This document shows, piece by piece, positions 40,543 through 50,455 of a DNA stretch of 64,000 nt. The notes under the pieces were generated by a model, which was given only the letters and a program-made list of their open reading frames with translations, ran no database searches and had not been told where the DNA came from. Each line of letters opens with the position of its first letter. Position 1 is the stretch's first letter. The DNA comes from Bacillota bacterium (GTDB lineage: Bacteria > Bacillota > UBA5301 > Bu52). The DNA is taken from positions 1-64,000 of the forward strand of contig JADBKO010000013.1 of assembly GCA_014896355.1 (NCBI GenBank), given 5' to 3'. The translations under genes and the position numbers were made by a program.

Positions 40543-41700
40543 CTAGAGCTGCGTACGCGGGTCCAGAGCATCCCGCAACCCATCCCCCAGCAGGTTGAAA
40601 CAGAGTACCGCAATGAAAATGGCCAGACCCGGCAGCAGCAACCAGGGGTATTGTGCCAGCACCACCAAATTCATACCCTGGCTCAGCATGTTTCCCCAGC
40701 TGGCGTCGGGCTCCTGTACCCCCAGCCCCAAAAGGCTGAGGCCGGACTCGCTCAGGATATACCCCGGGATGGACAAGGTTGCCGCCACGATGACGTACGT
40801 CAGGGTGTTGGGCAGCATGTGGCGGACAATGATCTGCAGATCGCTGGCCCCGATGGCCCGGGCCCCCTGCACATACTCCAGCTCCCGCAAACTCAAAAGC
40901 TGGCCACGGATCACGCGAGACAGCCCGGCCCAGTCCACGAAGCTCAAGGCAGCCACGATGAGGATGAAGCGCTGCCCCGACGGCAGCCCTGCCGGCATCA
41001 TGGCGGCCAAGGCCAGCAGCAGGTAAAAGGTGGGTACGGACATCACCACCTCCGCCACCCGCATCATGATGTTGTCCACCACCCCTCCGTAATAGCCGGC
41101 GATGCCGCCGTAGAGCATGCCGATGACGGTGGTGATCAGAACAGCCACGATGCCGATGAAAAGGGAGATCCGGCCGGCATAAAGGAGCCTGGACCACTGA
41201 TCCCGCCCCAGGCTGTCGGTCCCCAGGAGGAACAGGCGGGCCGGGGCATCCACTCCCATCAGATGCAGGTTGGAACGGAGCCCCAGGAACGTGTAGCTCC
41301 AGCTGCGCACAAACAATCGGATCGGATAGCGCCGGCCCTGGACCTCGCGATAGGTCCCCGTGGCCGGATCCCGCTCTGTGGCATACACGTACGGCCAGGT
41401 GAGGTGCCCGCCGGCCCGGAAGTGGATCCGGGTGGGCGCGTGATAGAAGTTCTCCCGGTCACTTACTTCATAGGGGTAAAGCGCAAAAAAGGGCGCGAAA
41501 ATCGCCAGAATGTACATGACGGCCAGCACAATCCCGCCGGTCATGGCCAACTGGTGGCGGCGAAACCGGGCCCAGGCCAGCTGGCCCAGGGAACGCGGTT
41601 CCGGCTCCGGCTGTGCCGCCTGGGGCAGCGGCGCCCCCGGCAGCGGTGCTCCTGCTGCAGGCGTAGCCGTTTCAGGCACGATGGTTCCCTCCTTTTTCAC
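40543..41700 (-). CDS. Oligopeptide ABC transporter permease (OppC/DppC family)
   Basis: Long N-terminal insert, then LGTDSLGRDQWSRLLYAGRISLFIG and EYVQGARAIGASDLQIIVRHMLPN. Confidence 0.93.
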   Translation of the reverse strand: MKKEGTIVPETATPAAGAPLPGAPLPQAAQPEPEPRSLGQLAWARFRRHQLAMTGGIVLAVMYILAIFAPFFALYPYEVSDRENFYHAPTRIHFRAGGHLTWPYVYATERDPATGTYREVQGRRYPIRLFVRSWSYTFLGLRSNLHLMGVDAPARLFLLGTDSLGRDQWSRLLYAGRISLFIGIVAVLITTVIGMLYGGIAGYYGGVVDNIMMRVAEVVMSVPTFYLLLALAAMMPAGLPSGQRFILIVAALSFVDWAGLSRVIRGQLLSLRELEYVQGARAIGASDLQIIVRHMLPNTLTYVIVAATLSIPGYILSESGLSLLGLGVQEPDASWGNMLSQGMNLVVLAQYPWLLLPGLAIFIAVLCFNLLGDGLRDALDPRTQL

Positions 41701-42665
41701 GAGTAGCGGATCCGGGGATCCACTACGGCCAGCAGAATGTCCGCCAGCAGGTTGCCTGCCACCAGCAGCACCGAGCCCATCATGATGGCCCCCATGACCA
41801 GATAGACGTCCTTGGCCATGAGGGCCTGCAGGATGAGCTGCCCTAACCCGGGCCAGGCCACCACGTTCTCCGTGAGGGCGGCACCGCTTAAAAGGCCCGC
41901 GATCCAGAAGCCGAAGATGGTCACCAGCGGATTGATGGCATTGCGCACCGCGTGCTTGTAGATGACGATGCGCTCTGCCAACCCCTTGGCCCGGGCCGTC
42001 GTCACATAGTCCATGCGCAGCACGTCCAAGAGATTACCGCGCATCTGCCGCATGAGCCCGGCGATGCCCGCGGTTCCCAGAACCAGGGCCGGCACCAGCA
42101 GGTGCTTCAGGAGGTCCACCACTTTCTCGCCGAAACTCATGTAATCAAAGTCGATGCTGGTCATGCCTCCCACAGGCAAGGGCAGGTGCGCAGCCACGAT
42201 CACGTACAGCAGCAGCAAAGCCAGGAAGAAGTTGGGGATGGAAAGGCCCAGGAATGCGAACACCGTCAGCAGTTTGTCGCTCCAGGAATAACGGTGCGTG
42301 GCCGCATGGATGCCGATTGGTATGGCTACGCCCCAGGAGATGATCATGGCGGTGACAGATAGAATCAGCGTATTGAGCACCCGGGTGCCGATGACCTGAA
42401 ACACCGGCATCTTGTAGGAAAAGGAGAGACCAAAATCCAGGTGCAGCATGCCCCACAGCCAGCGGAAGTACTGCTCCGGCAGCGGCTTATCCAGCCCGAA
42501 GCGGGCTTCCATGACTTGCAGGGTTTCCTGGGAGATGTCCGGATTCAGCCGCGCCTGGGTGAGGAAATCACCGGGCGCCAGGTGGATCATGATAAAGCTG
42601 AGCAGGCTCACGCCCAGCAAAAGGGGAATCATATTCAGAAAACGGCGCAATATATAGGCCCACAA
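41697..42665 (-). CDS. Oligopeptide ABC transporter permease (OppB/DppB family)
   Basis: YILRRFLNMIPLLLGVSLLSFIMIHLAPGD; DYVTTARAKGLAERIVIYKHAVRNAINPLVT. Confidence 0.94.
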   Translation of the reverse strand: MWAYILRRFLNMIPLLLGVSLLSFIMIHLAPGDFLTQARLNPDISQETLQVMEARFGLDKPLPEQYFRWLWGMLHLDFGLSFSYKMPVFQVIGTRVLNTLILSVTAMIISWGVAIPIGIHAATHRYSWSDKLLTVFAFLGLSIPNFFLALLLLYVIVAAHLPLPVGGMTSIDFDYMSFGEKVVDLLKHLLVPALVLGTAGIAGLMRQMRGNLLDVLRMDYVTTARAKGLAERIVIYKHAVRNAINPLVTIFGFWIAGLLSGAALTENVVAWPGLGQLILQALMAKDVYLVMGAIMMGSVLLVAGNLLADILLAVVDPRIRYS

Positions 42666-42860
42666 TTTCGGTTCCCTCCGATCCGCTCCAAGGCATGCGG
42701 GGCCACAGCGTCGCAGACAGTCGGTACTTCCCCGGCCAGCCCGTTCACTGGCCTGCAGGCATAGCCCGGCGCCGGCCCGAAGCGTACAAGCATGGGGCCG
42801 GGCAGCGGCGCTGCCCGAGCCCCATTTCGCCCTGCGGGACCGGCGCGATGCAGCCGCTGC

Positions 42861-44567
42861 TTACTTCTTGATGAACAACTGCCAGCTGTTCCAGGCGTAG
42901 CCGCCGGCAGCGTTCACTTTGGCGTTGCCGAAGGTGTTGCGGATGGCGCCCAGGTAAGTCGGGGTTACGGTGTAGATCATGGGAACCTGCTCGGCCAGGA
43001 TATCTTGCACTTCAAAATAGATCTTACGGCGCTCGGAGGGTTCCATGGTCACCGCGCCCTGGCGCATCAGCTCGTCGATGCGGGCCTCCCACTGGGTGGC
43101 GGGCTCTTTCTGACGCGGCCACCACATGTGCAAGCCGCCCCAGGACCCGAACGTGTTGCTGCTCCCGTTGGGGTCATAAGTCCCCGTCAAACCGATGAGG
43201 ATGGCATCCCACGGGTTCGGAGTGGTGAGATTTTCCACCAGCTTGTTGAAGTCCATGGGCTGGGCGATGGCCTTGATGCCCAGTTTCTTGAAGTCTTCGC
43301 TGATGATATTCAGGGCCCGCTCGCGGACGCTGTTGCCGGAATTCGTGTTGATGACGAACTCCACGGCGTTCCCCTTCGGGTCGCGCAGAACACCCTGGGC
43401 GTCTTTCTTGAAGCCGGCCTCCGCCAGCACCGCCTGCGCCTTTTTCAGGTCATAGGGGTATTCTTTGACCTTGGGGTTGCTGTAGTACTTCTGCGCCGGG
43501 CTGATCGCCGCCCACTGGGGAACGGCGTTGCCATCGTAGATGGTCTCGATCATGGTCTTCTTGTCGATGGCATAAGCCAGGGCCTGGCGGAATTTGACGT
43601 TGGTGAACCAGCTCAGCTTGGGCTCCTTGGTCACGTTCGGATTCTGATTGAACACCAGAAACAAGGTAGCGTACGTGGGTCCGCCGTTGTAAACCGTGTA
43701 GTTTCCCTGCTTCTCACCCTGCTTGTAGAGGCGGTACTCCTCGCCCCGGACTTCATAAGCAGAGAGCTCTCCGGATCTGAACTTCAGGGACGCCGTCTCC
43801 AGATTAGGCACGATCTCGATGATGTAGCGCGTCAGGTAGGGCAACGTGTGTCCGGCCTTGTCCACCCGCCAATAGTTGGGGTTGCGGGTATACACCAGGC
43901 GCTGACCAGGCTTGAAATCGGCCAGGCGCCAGGGCCCCGTGCCCACAATCTCCTTCACCGGAGTGTTGATACCCCACGTCTCCGTCAGCTTGCCTTCTTT
44001 ATAGGCCTTTTCCAGTTTGTGCTTGGGCAGAATCTCTGCGGAGGCGTTGACCAAGAAGGGCGCAAAGGGCTTGGGAAGAATGAACTGCACAGTATACGTA
44101 TCGATTTTCTTCACCTGTGGCAGCTGCCCGTCGATCATGAACACGTCACGCGTACTGGAACCGACGGCGGGATCAAAATACATCTGGTAGGAGAAAACCA
44201 CGTCGTCGGCGGTGAAAGGCTGGCCATCCTGCCACGTCACGCCGCGGCGCAGCTGGAAGGTGCAGACCTTGCCGCCATCGGAGAACTTCCAGCTCTTCGC
44301 CAGGGCTGGCTCGATCTCCATGGTTTCGTAATTGACCTCTGTGAGTCCCTCAAAGACCAATAGACTGAGGACACCGGTGCTGGAGGTCTCTTTCGCCGTC
44401 ACCAGATTGAACGTCTTCGGGTCATTGATGCTGTAGTCCACAAAGGTTCCGCCGTACTTGCCAATCTGCCCGGGTTCCACCTTCGGATCCAAGACCTTGG
44501 CCAGGGATACGCTGGCCAACCCCAGAATCAAAACCGCCGCCAGAACCAAAACCAGTGACTTCCTCAA
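42861..44567 (-). CDS. Peptide ABC transporter substrate-binding protein (family 5), TTG start
   Basis: Signal peptide LRKSLVLVLAAVLILGLASVSLA; WKFSDGGKVCTFQLRRGVTWQDGQPFTADDVVFSY. TTG 44567 has SD AAAGGAG. Confidence 0.92.
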   Translation of the reverse strand: MRKSLVLVLAAVLILGLASVSLAKVLDPKVEPGQIGKYGGTFVDYSINDPKTFNLVTAKETSSTGVLSLLVFEGLTEVNYETMEIEPALAKSWKFSDGGKVCTFQLRRGVTWQDGQPFTADDVVFSYQMYFDPAVGSSTRDVFMIDGQLPQVKKIDTYTVQFILPKPFAPFLVNASAEILPKHKLEKAYKEGKLTETWGINTPVKEIVGTGPWRLADFKPGQRLVYTRNPNYWRVDKAGHTLPYLTRYIIEIVPNLETASLKFRSGELSAYEVRGEEYRLYKQGEKQGNYTVYNGGPTYATLFLVFNQNPNVTKEPKLSWFTNVKFRQALAYAIDKKTMIETIYDGNAVPQWAAISPAQKYYSNPKVKEYPYDLKKAQAVLAEAGFKKDAQGVLRDPKGNAVEFVINTNSGNSVRERALNIISEDFKKLGIKAIAQPMDFNKLVENLTTPNPWDAILIGLTGTYDPNGSSNTFGSWGGLHMWWPRQKEPATQWEARIDELMRQGAVTMEPSERRKIYFEVQDILAEQVPMIYTVTPTYLGAIRNTFGNAKVNAAGGYAWNSWQLFIKK

Positions 44568-44909
44568 TTTCGCTACTCCTTTCACCAGTTTGCACCGGGG
44601 CTGCGGCGGCAGCCCCCTCTGAACCGATGTGCTATGTGCCCGGCCCGGGCTGCAGGCCCTGTGGCTGCGTTCGCATCCTCCTTTCAGGCTGCCCTGCTTA
44701 CTGCAAATCCGGCCGCGGCCTTCCCCCGGGGCTAGGCGTATAATATGGTATTCTCTGCTGGAACAGGGTTCTCCTTCCATCTGATATAATGCTGCCAAAG
44801 GCAAAAATCCCGGGTTTGCGGCAGGCCTGGCGGGCTCCCGGAGGTGCCCCGCCGGGGCCTGCGCCGGTCGAAGTCAGGGGGGGACGCGCGTTTGCCGGAA
44901 CGGCTCCGG

Positions 44910-45167
44910 ATGCATTTGTGGATCACAGGGAGGGTGCAAGGGATCGGGTTCCGCTGGCGGGCCCGGATGCAGGCCCAGGCCTTGGGGCTGGCGGGGTGGG
45001 TGCGAAATCTGCCGGATGGCCGGGTGGAGGCGGCCGTGGAAGGTCCGGCTGCGGCAGTGCAGGAGTTCGTGCTCTGGTGCCAGGAAGGCCCAGCCGGCGG
45101 CTGGGTGGAGCGCGTGGACATGCGTTCTGAGCCACTGGCTGGGGAAACCGGATTTCAGATCCGCTGA
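44910..45167 (+). CDS. Acylphosphatase
   Basis: MHLWITGRVQGIGFRWRARMQAQALGLAGWVRNLPDGRVEAAVEG. Confidence 0.93.
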   Translation: MHLWITGRVQGIGFRWRARMQAQALGLAGWVRNLPDGRVEAAVEGPAAAVQEFVLWCQEGPAGGWVERVDMRSEPLAGETGFQIR

Positions 45168-45240
45168 GGCCTGCATGGAGGCTACCGGCCCAGACCCGCC
45201 CCGGGGACTCCCAGGCCCGCCCCGGGAGCGAACAGGGGAG

Positions 45241-46065
45241 CTAATTCAGGATGCCGGCAAACCACCGCTCCCGCATGGGTCCCACATAATCGTCGGCCAG
45301 GATGTTCAGGAGTTTGCGGGCCACCACGAAGTTGTCCGCCAGCAACTGGAGGACTTCCGTCAATCCGCTGCTGGCCGCATCTGCATGGCTGGCCGCCAGC
45401 TCATAGTAGTGCCTGCCCCCCGCCACGAATTCCTCCAGGGGCGGCGTATCTGTGTTGCGGCTGCGCCACGCTCCTCCCGAGGCCCGGCCGCTGATGACAA
45501 AATCCGGGAACATGCCGGTCAGGAACAGGGCCAGATCTCCCAGGCGACGATAGAGCATGAAGCGATGCCGGTCGTCCAGCAGCTGGTCGGTGGCTGCCAG
45601 AGCCTTCCAGTCCAGATCGCTGTGCCGGTGCTTGTAGATATAGCCCCTGCGGCGATAGACCACCGTAGTGGATTCCACCCGCGAGAAGCTGCTCAGTAAG
45701 GAAGCCAGGTATTCCTGGACCGGCCGCTGCTGGAGAAGCCAATGCACACGACCGGTGTCAAAGACCGGAACGCGCTCGCCGCTGGCCGTAATCTCCAGCG
45801 TGTAGGCCTGGCCCGACAACGCCTTCTGCATGTGGCGCATGAGCACCGTGAAAAACAGTTGCGGCGTGATGCGCAAAAACACCTGCTCATCGGACTGGAT
45901 CTTATCAAAAAGCCTGTCATGGCTGAGCAAGTCGTCGAGCAAGTCCGGGTGGGCGCGGAGGAATTCCTGGACGTGGTCCAGATCCTGACGGTGGGTGACA
46001 CAGGTGGCCACGATGAACGGCAGATCCTGCTCCAGCCACGCAGGCAAGGGGCGAGTTTCCGTCAT
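45241..46065 (-). CDS. Conserved-looking hypothetical protein, family not recognised
   Basis: 274-aa high-complexity ORF (WLEQDLPFIVATCVTHRQDLDHVQEFLRAHPDLLDDLLSHDRLFDKIQ...) filling the gap between acylphosphatase and the PflA-like gene. Confidence 0.8.
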   Translation of the reverse strand: MTETRPLPAWLEQDLPFIVATCVTHRQDLDHVQEFLRAHPDLLDDLLSHDRLFDKIQSDEQVFLRITPQLFFTVLMRHMQKALSGQAYTLEITASGERVPVFDTGRVHWLLQQRPVQEYLASLLSSFSRVESTTVVYRRRGYIYKHRHSDLDWKALAATDQLLDDRHRFMLYRRLGDLALFLTGMFPDFVISGRASGGAWRSRNTDTPPLEEFVAGGRHYYELAASHADAASSGLTEVLQLLADNFVVARKLLNILADDYVGPMRERWFAGILN

Positions 46066-46179
46066 GGTTTTCCACCTCCCGCAGTTCTATTATACCAACG
46101 ACGCGGAAGGGAAGGGAAGTTGCCGCCGGGCACCCCGACGCCCGTGGTACAATTGACACGGAGGTCATCGGGATTGAGC

Positions 46180-47199
46180 ATGACGATGGAACCGCAGCCA
46201 AGGCTGGGGGTTATAGTCATTCGACGGCAGCCTGCTTCCCGCAGGCGCGGGGAGGGCGGCACCGCCTCGGACGACGCGTTCTGGCAGATGTTGTCCTCCT
46301 GCCGGCTCTGTCCGCGGCGTTGCTCTGTCAACCGCCTGGAAGGTCAAGCCGGCTTCTGCCGCGCCGCAGGCCGCGCCGTTCAGGTGGCCAAAGCGTTTCT
46401 GCACCCCTGGGAGGAGCCTTGCATCAGCGGGACCCGCGGCTCCGGGACCGTGTTCTTTACCCACTGCAACCTGCGCTGCGCATTCTGCCAGAATTTCCCC
46501 ATCAGCCAACAGGGGCTGGGACGGCCCTTGACGGTGGAACAGCTGGGCCGGATCTTTCTGAGGCTGCAGGCGGCCGGAGCCCACAATATCAATCTGGTCT
46601 CCCCCACCCACTATCTGCCCCAGGTGGCCCTGGCTTTGCGGCAGGTCCGCGGCAGCGGCGACCTCACCATCCCGGTGGTCTGGAACAGCAACGCCTACGA
46701 GGCTCCCGAAGCCCTGCGTACATTGGCTGGACTGGTGGATGTGTATCTCCCGGACCTGAAATACGCCGCTGATGCTCCGGATTCCCCTGCGCGACGTTAT
46801 TCACGGGCGCCTGGGTATTTCGCTGCCGCCACAACGGCCATCCTGGAAATGTTCCGCCAGGTGGGGGTGCCGCGGCTGGGCAAGGACGGGATGATCCGCC
46901 GCGGGCTGATCATCCGGCATCTGGTGCTTCCGGGCCATCTGGACGAAACCCGCGCGGTGTTGCGCTGGATCGCCGACAATCTGCCGCACAAAGTCTTTGT
47001 CAGCCTCATGGCCCAATATGTGCCCGTTTATGGCGCCCGGCAGTTTCCGGAGATCAACCGCCGCCTGACCGTTGCGGAATACCAGCAAGCCCTGGACGAG
47101 TTGGAGGCCTTGGGTCTGGAACATGGATACCAACAGGAGGCAGGTGCCGCCAGCGAAGAATTCATCCCGGCCTTTGACCTGGACCTGGCGGGAATCTGA
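46180..47199 (+). CDS. PflA-like radical SAM activating-enzyme family protein
   Basis: CRLCPRRCSVNRLEGQAGFCRAAG...; GTVFFTHCNLRCAFCQNFPISQQ; start 46180 approximate. Confidence 0.88.
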   Translation: MTMEPQPRLGVIVIRRQPASRRRGEGGTASDDAFWQMLSSCRLCPRRCSVNRLEGQAGFCRAAGRAVQVAKAFLHPWEEPCISGTRGSGTVFFTHCNLRCAFCQNFPISQQGLGRPLTVEQLGRIFLRLQAAGAHNINLVSPTHYLPQVALALRQVRGSGDLTIPVVWNSNAYEAPEALRTLAGLVDVYLPDLKYAADAPDSPARRYSRAPGYFAAATTAILEMFRQVGVPRLGKDGMIRRGLIIRHLVLPGHLDETRAVLRWIADNLPHKVFVSLMAQYVPVYGARQFPEINRRLTVAEYQQALDELEALGLEHGYQQEAGAASEEFIPAFDLDLAGI

Positions 47200-47208
47200 G
47201 TCGCCTGC

Positions 47209-47481
47209 TCAGCGATGGGTGGCGGCGAAAAAAATGAGTCCGGCGCCACCGGCGATGGCCGCCAGCTTCCAGGCAGGGAGCTTGCCCACCAGGGCGGAGA
47301 TCCCCAAGGCCGTGGTGGTCAGGAGAACTACGGGCCCCACCAGGGAAAGAACGGCATTCACCCGCAGCGCCTTTTCCGCACTGCCGAAGTGAAACATCAG
47401 CACGGCGCCGGTCAGTTCCGCCAGAGCGGAAACCATCCGGATGGCCCCCATGCCGGATGCTGCCACACGGTCCGCCAGCAT
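47209..47481 (-). CDS. yqhV: YqhV-like (DUF2619) small membrane protein
   Basis: IRMVSALAELTGAVLMFHFGSAEKALRVNAVLSLVGPVVLLTTTALGISALVGKL. Confidence 0.8.
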   Translation of the reverse strand: MLADRVAASGMGAIRMVSALAELTGAVLMFHFGSAEKALRVNAVLSLVGPVVLLTTTALGISALVGKLPAWKLAAIAGGAGLIFFAATHR

Positions 47482-47687
47482 TCCCGGTCCCTCCCCGTGC
47501 GGATCGTCTGCTCTTCAGCATATTGGGGAGGCCCCCGGAAGGAATCTCTTCCCGGAAGGGGAAAACTGGGAACACCACGCTTCGGCGCCTGATCCGGCAT
47601 CCCCGTGCGCTCCCTGCATCACCGCCGGGAGCGCTGCGCAGCCGCGGGGAGCGTGCAGGAGCGGGCATCCGTTTGGGAGGAGCATCG

Positions 47688-49700
47688 TTGCAGATCACGT
47701 TGGCGACGCTGAATGCCAAGTTTATCCATGTGAACCTGGCTCTTCGCTATCTGCGGGCCCTGCTGAAGCCGGAATTTCCCGCAGTGCGGCTGGAAGAGTA
47801 CACGTTGGGCGAGCCCCTGTCCGAAGTGGCGTGGGATCTGGCCCGGACCCGGCCTCAGGTGGTGGCCTTCTCCTGTTACATCTGGAACATGGCTCCAACC
47901 TTGCATTTGGCAGATCTGCTGCGGCGCATTCTTCCGGAAACCGTGATCCTCCTGGGCGGGCCGGAAGTCTCGTTTGAGGCGGAGGATCTGCTGCGGCAAA
48001 ACCCGGCGGTGGATGCCATCCTGCCGGGCGAGAGCGAGACCCTCTTTCTCGCTGTCTGCAGGCGACTGGCGGCAGTGCCCGATCTGGCCCGCCTGCGGGA
48101 AGCCCTGTATGAGACCTTCGCCGCGACCGCGCGCCCGGTCGCCAGAGAACGTGCCCAGCATCCCGGCGCCTGCGCTTTCCCGCCTCTGGAGCCTGCGGCC
48201 CCTCCCGCTCTGCTTTTTGCCGCCCCCACGGTACTTCCGGACCTGTCTCAGCTGCCGCCGCCATACGCGGACATGCCGGAAGAACTGCCCTCGCTGGCCG
48301 GCCGGACCGTATATTACGAAACCTCCCGGGGCTGCCCGTTTCGCTGCAGCTTCTGCCTTTCGTCCACCACCCGCGGCGTGCGTTTTTTCCCCCTGGAGCG
48401 GGTTCAGAGCGAACTGCAGCTGCTGGTGGACGCCGGCGTCACCACTATCAAATTCTGCGACCGCACGTTCAACGCTGACGCGAAGCGGGCTTTGACCCTC
48501 TGGCGGTTCCTGGCGGAGCTCGCCGAACACCACCACATCCGCCGACCCCGGGCGCCTTGGCCCCGCTTCTATTTCGAGATCACGGCCACCACCCTCACCC
48601 CGCCGCTGCTTCGGTTTCTCCGAGCCGAGGCTCCCCCCGGCCTCTTCCAGCTGGAGATCGGCGTGCAGAGCAGCGATCCGGAGGTGAACCGGCGGGTGGG
48701 CCGGAGACAGGATTTCGCCCGCTTGGCGGACCATGTGGCCATCATCCGGCGAGGCCGCCGGGCCCGGGTTCACCTGGACCTCATCGCCGGCCTTCCCGGC
48801 GAAGGCTATGCCTCATTCGCCCGCAGCTTCGACGCGGCCATGGCCTTGCGCCCGGACGAGCTGCAGATCGAGGGCCTCAAGCTTCTGAAAGGAACACAGC
48901 TGCGGTCCGAAGCGGAGCGCTGGGGATACCTGTGGGATCCGGAGCCGCCTTACGCCGTGCTGCAAAGCGCGGCCCTCTCGTATTGGGATTTGCGCCGTTT
49001 GCTGCGGGTGGCGGAGATGGTGGATCGCTACTACAACGCGGGCATCGGTTGGTGGGCCGCGGACTGGTTGGTGGAAGCCGGGCTGTTTTCCGGGCCCTTC
49101 GCCTTGTATCAGGCCCTGGCGGATCTTTGGGAGGAAAAAGGGTGGTACCGTCTGGAACCTGCCCGGCCCGCTCTTTACGACCGCCTGGCTGAATTCGCCC
49201 GGGATGTGTTGGCAAAAGCCCAACATGGGGGTCCTGCCGGCGGTGGTGCCGCCAGCGAGGCCTTTTGGGAGTGGTTGGGATTGGACTGGTTCAGCCAAGA
49301 GGCCGGCCACAAGCCGCCCGCATGGTGTCCTCCTCTGCCGCTGCCCGGCGACGCGCAGCGTCGATGGGCCGCAGCTTTGTCCGAGGCGTGGCGCGACGCC
49401 GAGGGGCCGGAAGGCCCGCCCGGACCCCGGCGCATCCTGCAGGAAGGCCTTTTCCTGGCTACGACCCTGACGGCCGAAGCCCTGCAGAGGGCATTCCATA
49501 TACACGCCGGCAGCGGCGCGCAGCAGATCCTGCCCGCCAGCCCTCCGCCAGAGCCTGTCCTCTCCGGGTCCCAGAAGGACGCGGCCGGCCGGCATACGGT
49601 GGTCTACATGCAGTATGGCTCCCGCCTGCGGCGGCACGGCAGAGCCACCTGCTGGCTTCTGTCGCCGGCGACGCCGGCGCCCATACCGCCCGCCCCTTAA
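47688..49700 (+). CDS. B12-binding-domain radical SAM protein (DUF4080 type), TTG start
   Basis: LQITLATLNAKFIHVNLALRYLRALL; YETSRGCPFRCSFCLSS; SD GGGAGGAG. Confidence 0.9.
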   Translation: MQITLATLNAKFIHVNLALRYLRALLKPEFPAVRLEEYTLGEPLSEVAWDLARTRPQVVAFSCYIWNMAPTLHLADLLRRILPETVILLGGPEVSFEAEDLLRQNPAVDAILPGESETLFLAVCRRLAAVPDLARLREALYETFAATARPVARERAQHPGACAFPPLEPAAPPALLFAAPTVLPDLSQLPPPYADMPEELPSLAGRTVYYETSRGCPFRCSFCLSSTTRGVRFFPLERVQSELQLLVDAGVTTIKFCDRTFNADAKRALTLWRFLAELAEHHHIRRPRAPWPRFYFEITATTLTPPLLRFLRAEAPPGLFQLEIGVQSSDPEVNRRVGRRQDFARLADHVAIIRRGRRARVHLDLIAGLPGEGYASFARSFDAAMALRPDELQIEGLKLLKGTQLRSEAERWGYLWDPEPPYAVLQSAALSYWDLRRLLRVAEMVDRYYNAGIGWWAADWLVEAGLFSGPFALYQALADLWEEKGWYRLEPARPALYDRLAEFARDVLAKAQHGGPAGGGAASEAFWEWLGLDWFSQEAGHKPPAWCPPLPLPGDAQRRWAAALSEAWRDAEGPEGPPGPRRILQEGLFLATTLTAEALQRAFHIHAGSGAQQILPASPPPEPVLSGSQKDAAGRHTVVYMQYGSRLRRHGRATCWLLSPATPAPIPPAP

Positions 49701-49951
49701 GACCGCCCCGCCAGGCTCAGAATCGCGCCCAGCACCAGAAGCAAGCCAGCCACGGAGACACCAATCTGCTCGGCGCTCCAACCCGTCAAGCTGGACAGCA
49801 ACGCCACGACCAGGGCTCCCACGGCGGCCGCGTACGCTCCCTGCGCCCACGCTCCCCGGACGCGCGCCCTTCCGGATGCCATGGCCTTCTCCCTCCGCGC
49901 ACGGACCTCTACGCTGCGATCCCCGCGCAGCGCTCCCTCCGAGATGTTCAT
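49697..49951 (-). CDS. Small hypothetical membrane protein
   Basis: Two hydrophobic segments AYAAAVGALVVALLSSLTGW / IGVSVAGLLLVLGAILSLAG; the ORF-track extension upstream crosses tRNA-Leu and is not real. Confidence 0.55.
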   Translation of the reverse strand: MNISEGALRGDRSVEVRARREKAMASGRARVRGAWAQGAYAAAVGALVVALLSSLTGWSAEQIGVSVAGLLLVLGAILSLAGRS

Positions 49952-50146
49952 CCTGGATCGCCCCAATCCTCCCGCAGGGGGAGGATATCCCCAGAGGTCA
50001 GATCCGGAGAGACATCCTGCCCGGAGAAAATGTGAAACCGCCGGCGGCTTTCTGCCTGACCAGCGGTTTCTTGGAGTGATGACGATTGACTTTTTCGGGG
50101 CCGTGCATGCGCTGCGGCGGCGCACGGCACGCGCACCTTCGTTCTG

Positions 50147-50231
50147 TGGTGCCCGGGACCGGACTTGAACCGGTACGGATTGCTCCATACGCCCCTCAAA
50201 CGTACGCGTCTGCCAGTTCCGCCACCCGGGC
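50147..50231 (-). tRNA. tRNA-Leu(GAG)
   Basis: GCCCGGGTGGCGGAACTGGCAGACGCGTACGTTTGAGGGGCGTATGG...CCCGGGCACCA; long variable arm. Confidence 0.94.
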
Positions 50232-50455
50232 ATGAACAGCAAGACTAATTATAGGCAACCCGCCGACACCTGTCAAGCGCAGCCGCACAAGCGGCATGCA
50301 AACGCCGCCGAAAGGGCGGTGCGGGCCGGTCAGGAGCCTTGACCGAACTGCACCCCGCGGCCGGCACGGTCCTCCAGCCTTCCGCCCCGCCTGGTGCGGG
50401 CGCCCGTGCACCCGCCGCCCGGCGCCCGCGCCCGCTCACCCCCGGCGTTACGGCG

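Noticed and set aside
42792-44363. 523-aa ORF opposite the first SBP gene
   Set aside because: Shadow ORF; minus strand has signal peptide and SBP family motifs.
49952-50242. Upstream extension of the 49697..50242 ORF
   Set aside because: Reads through tRNA-Leu(GAG); only the part from 49951 is plausible coding sequence.
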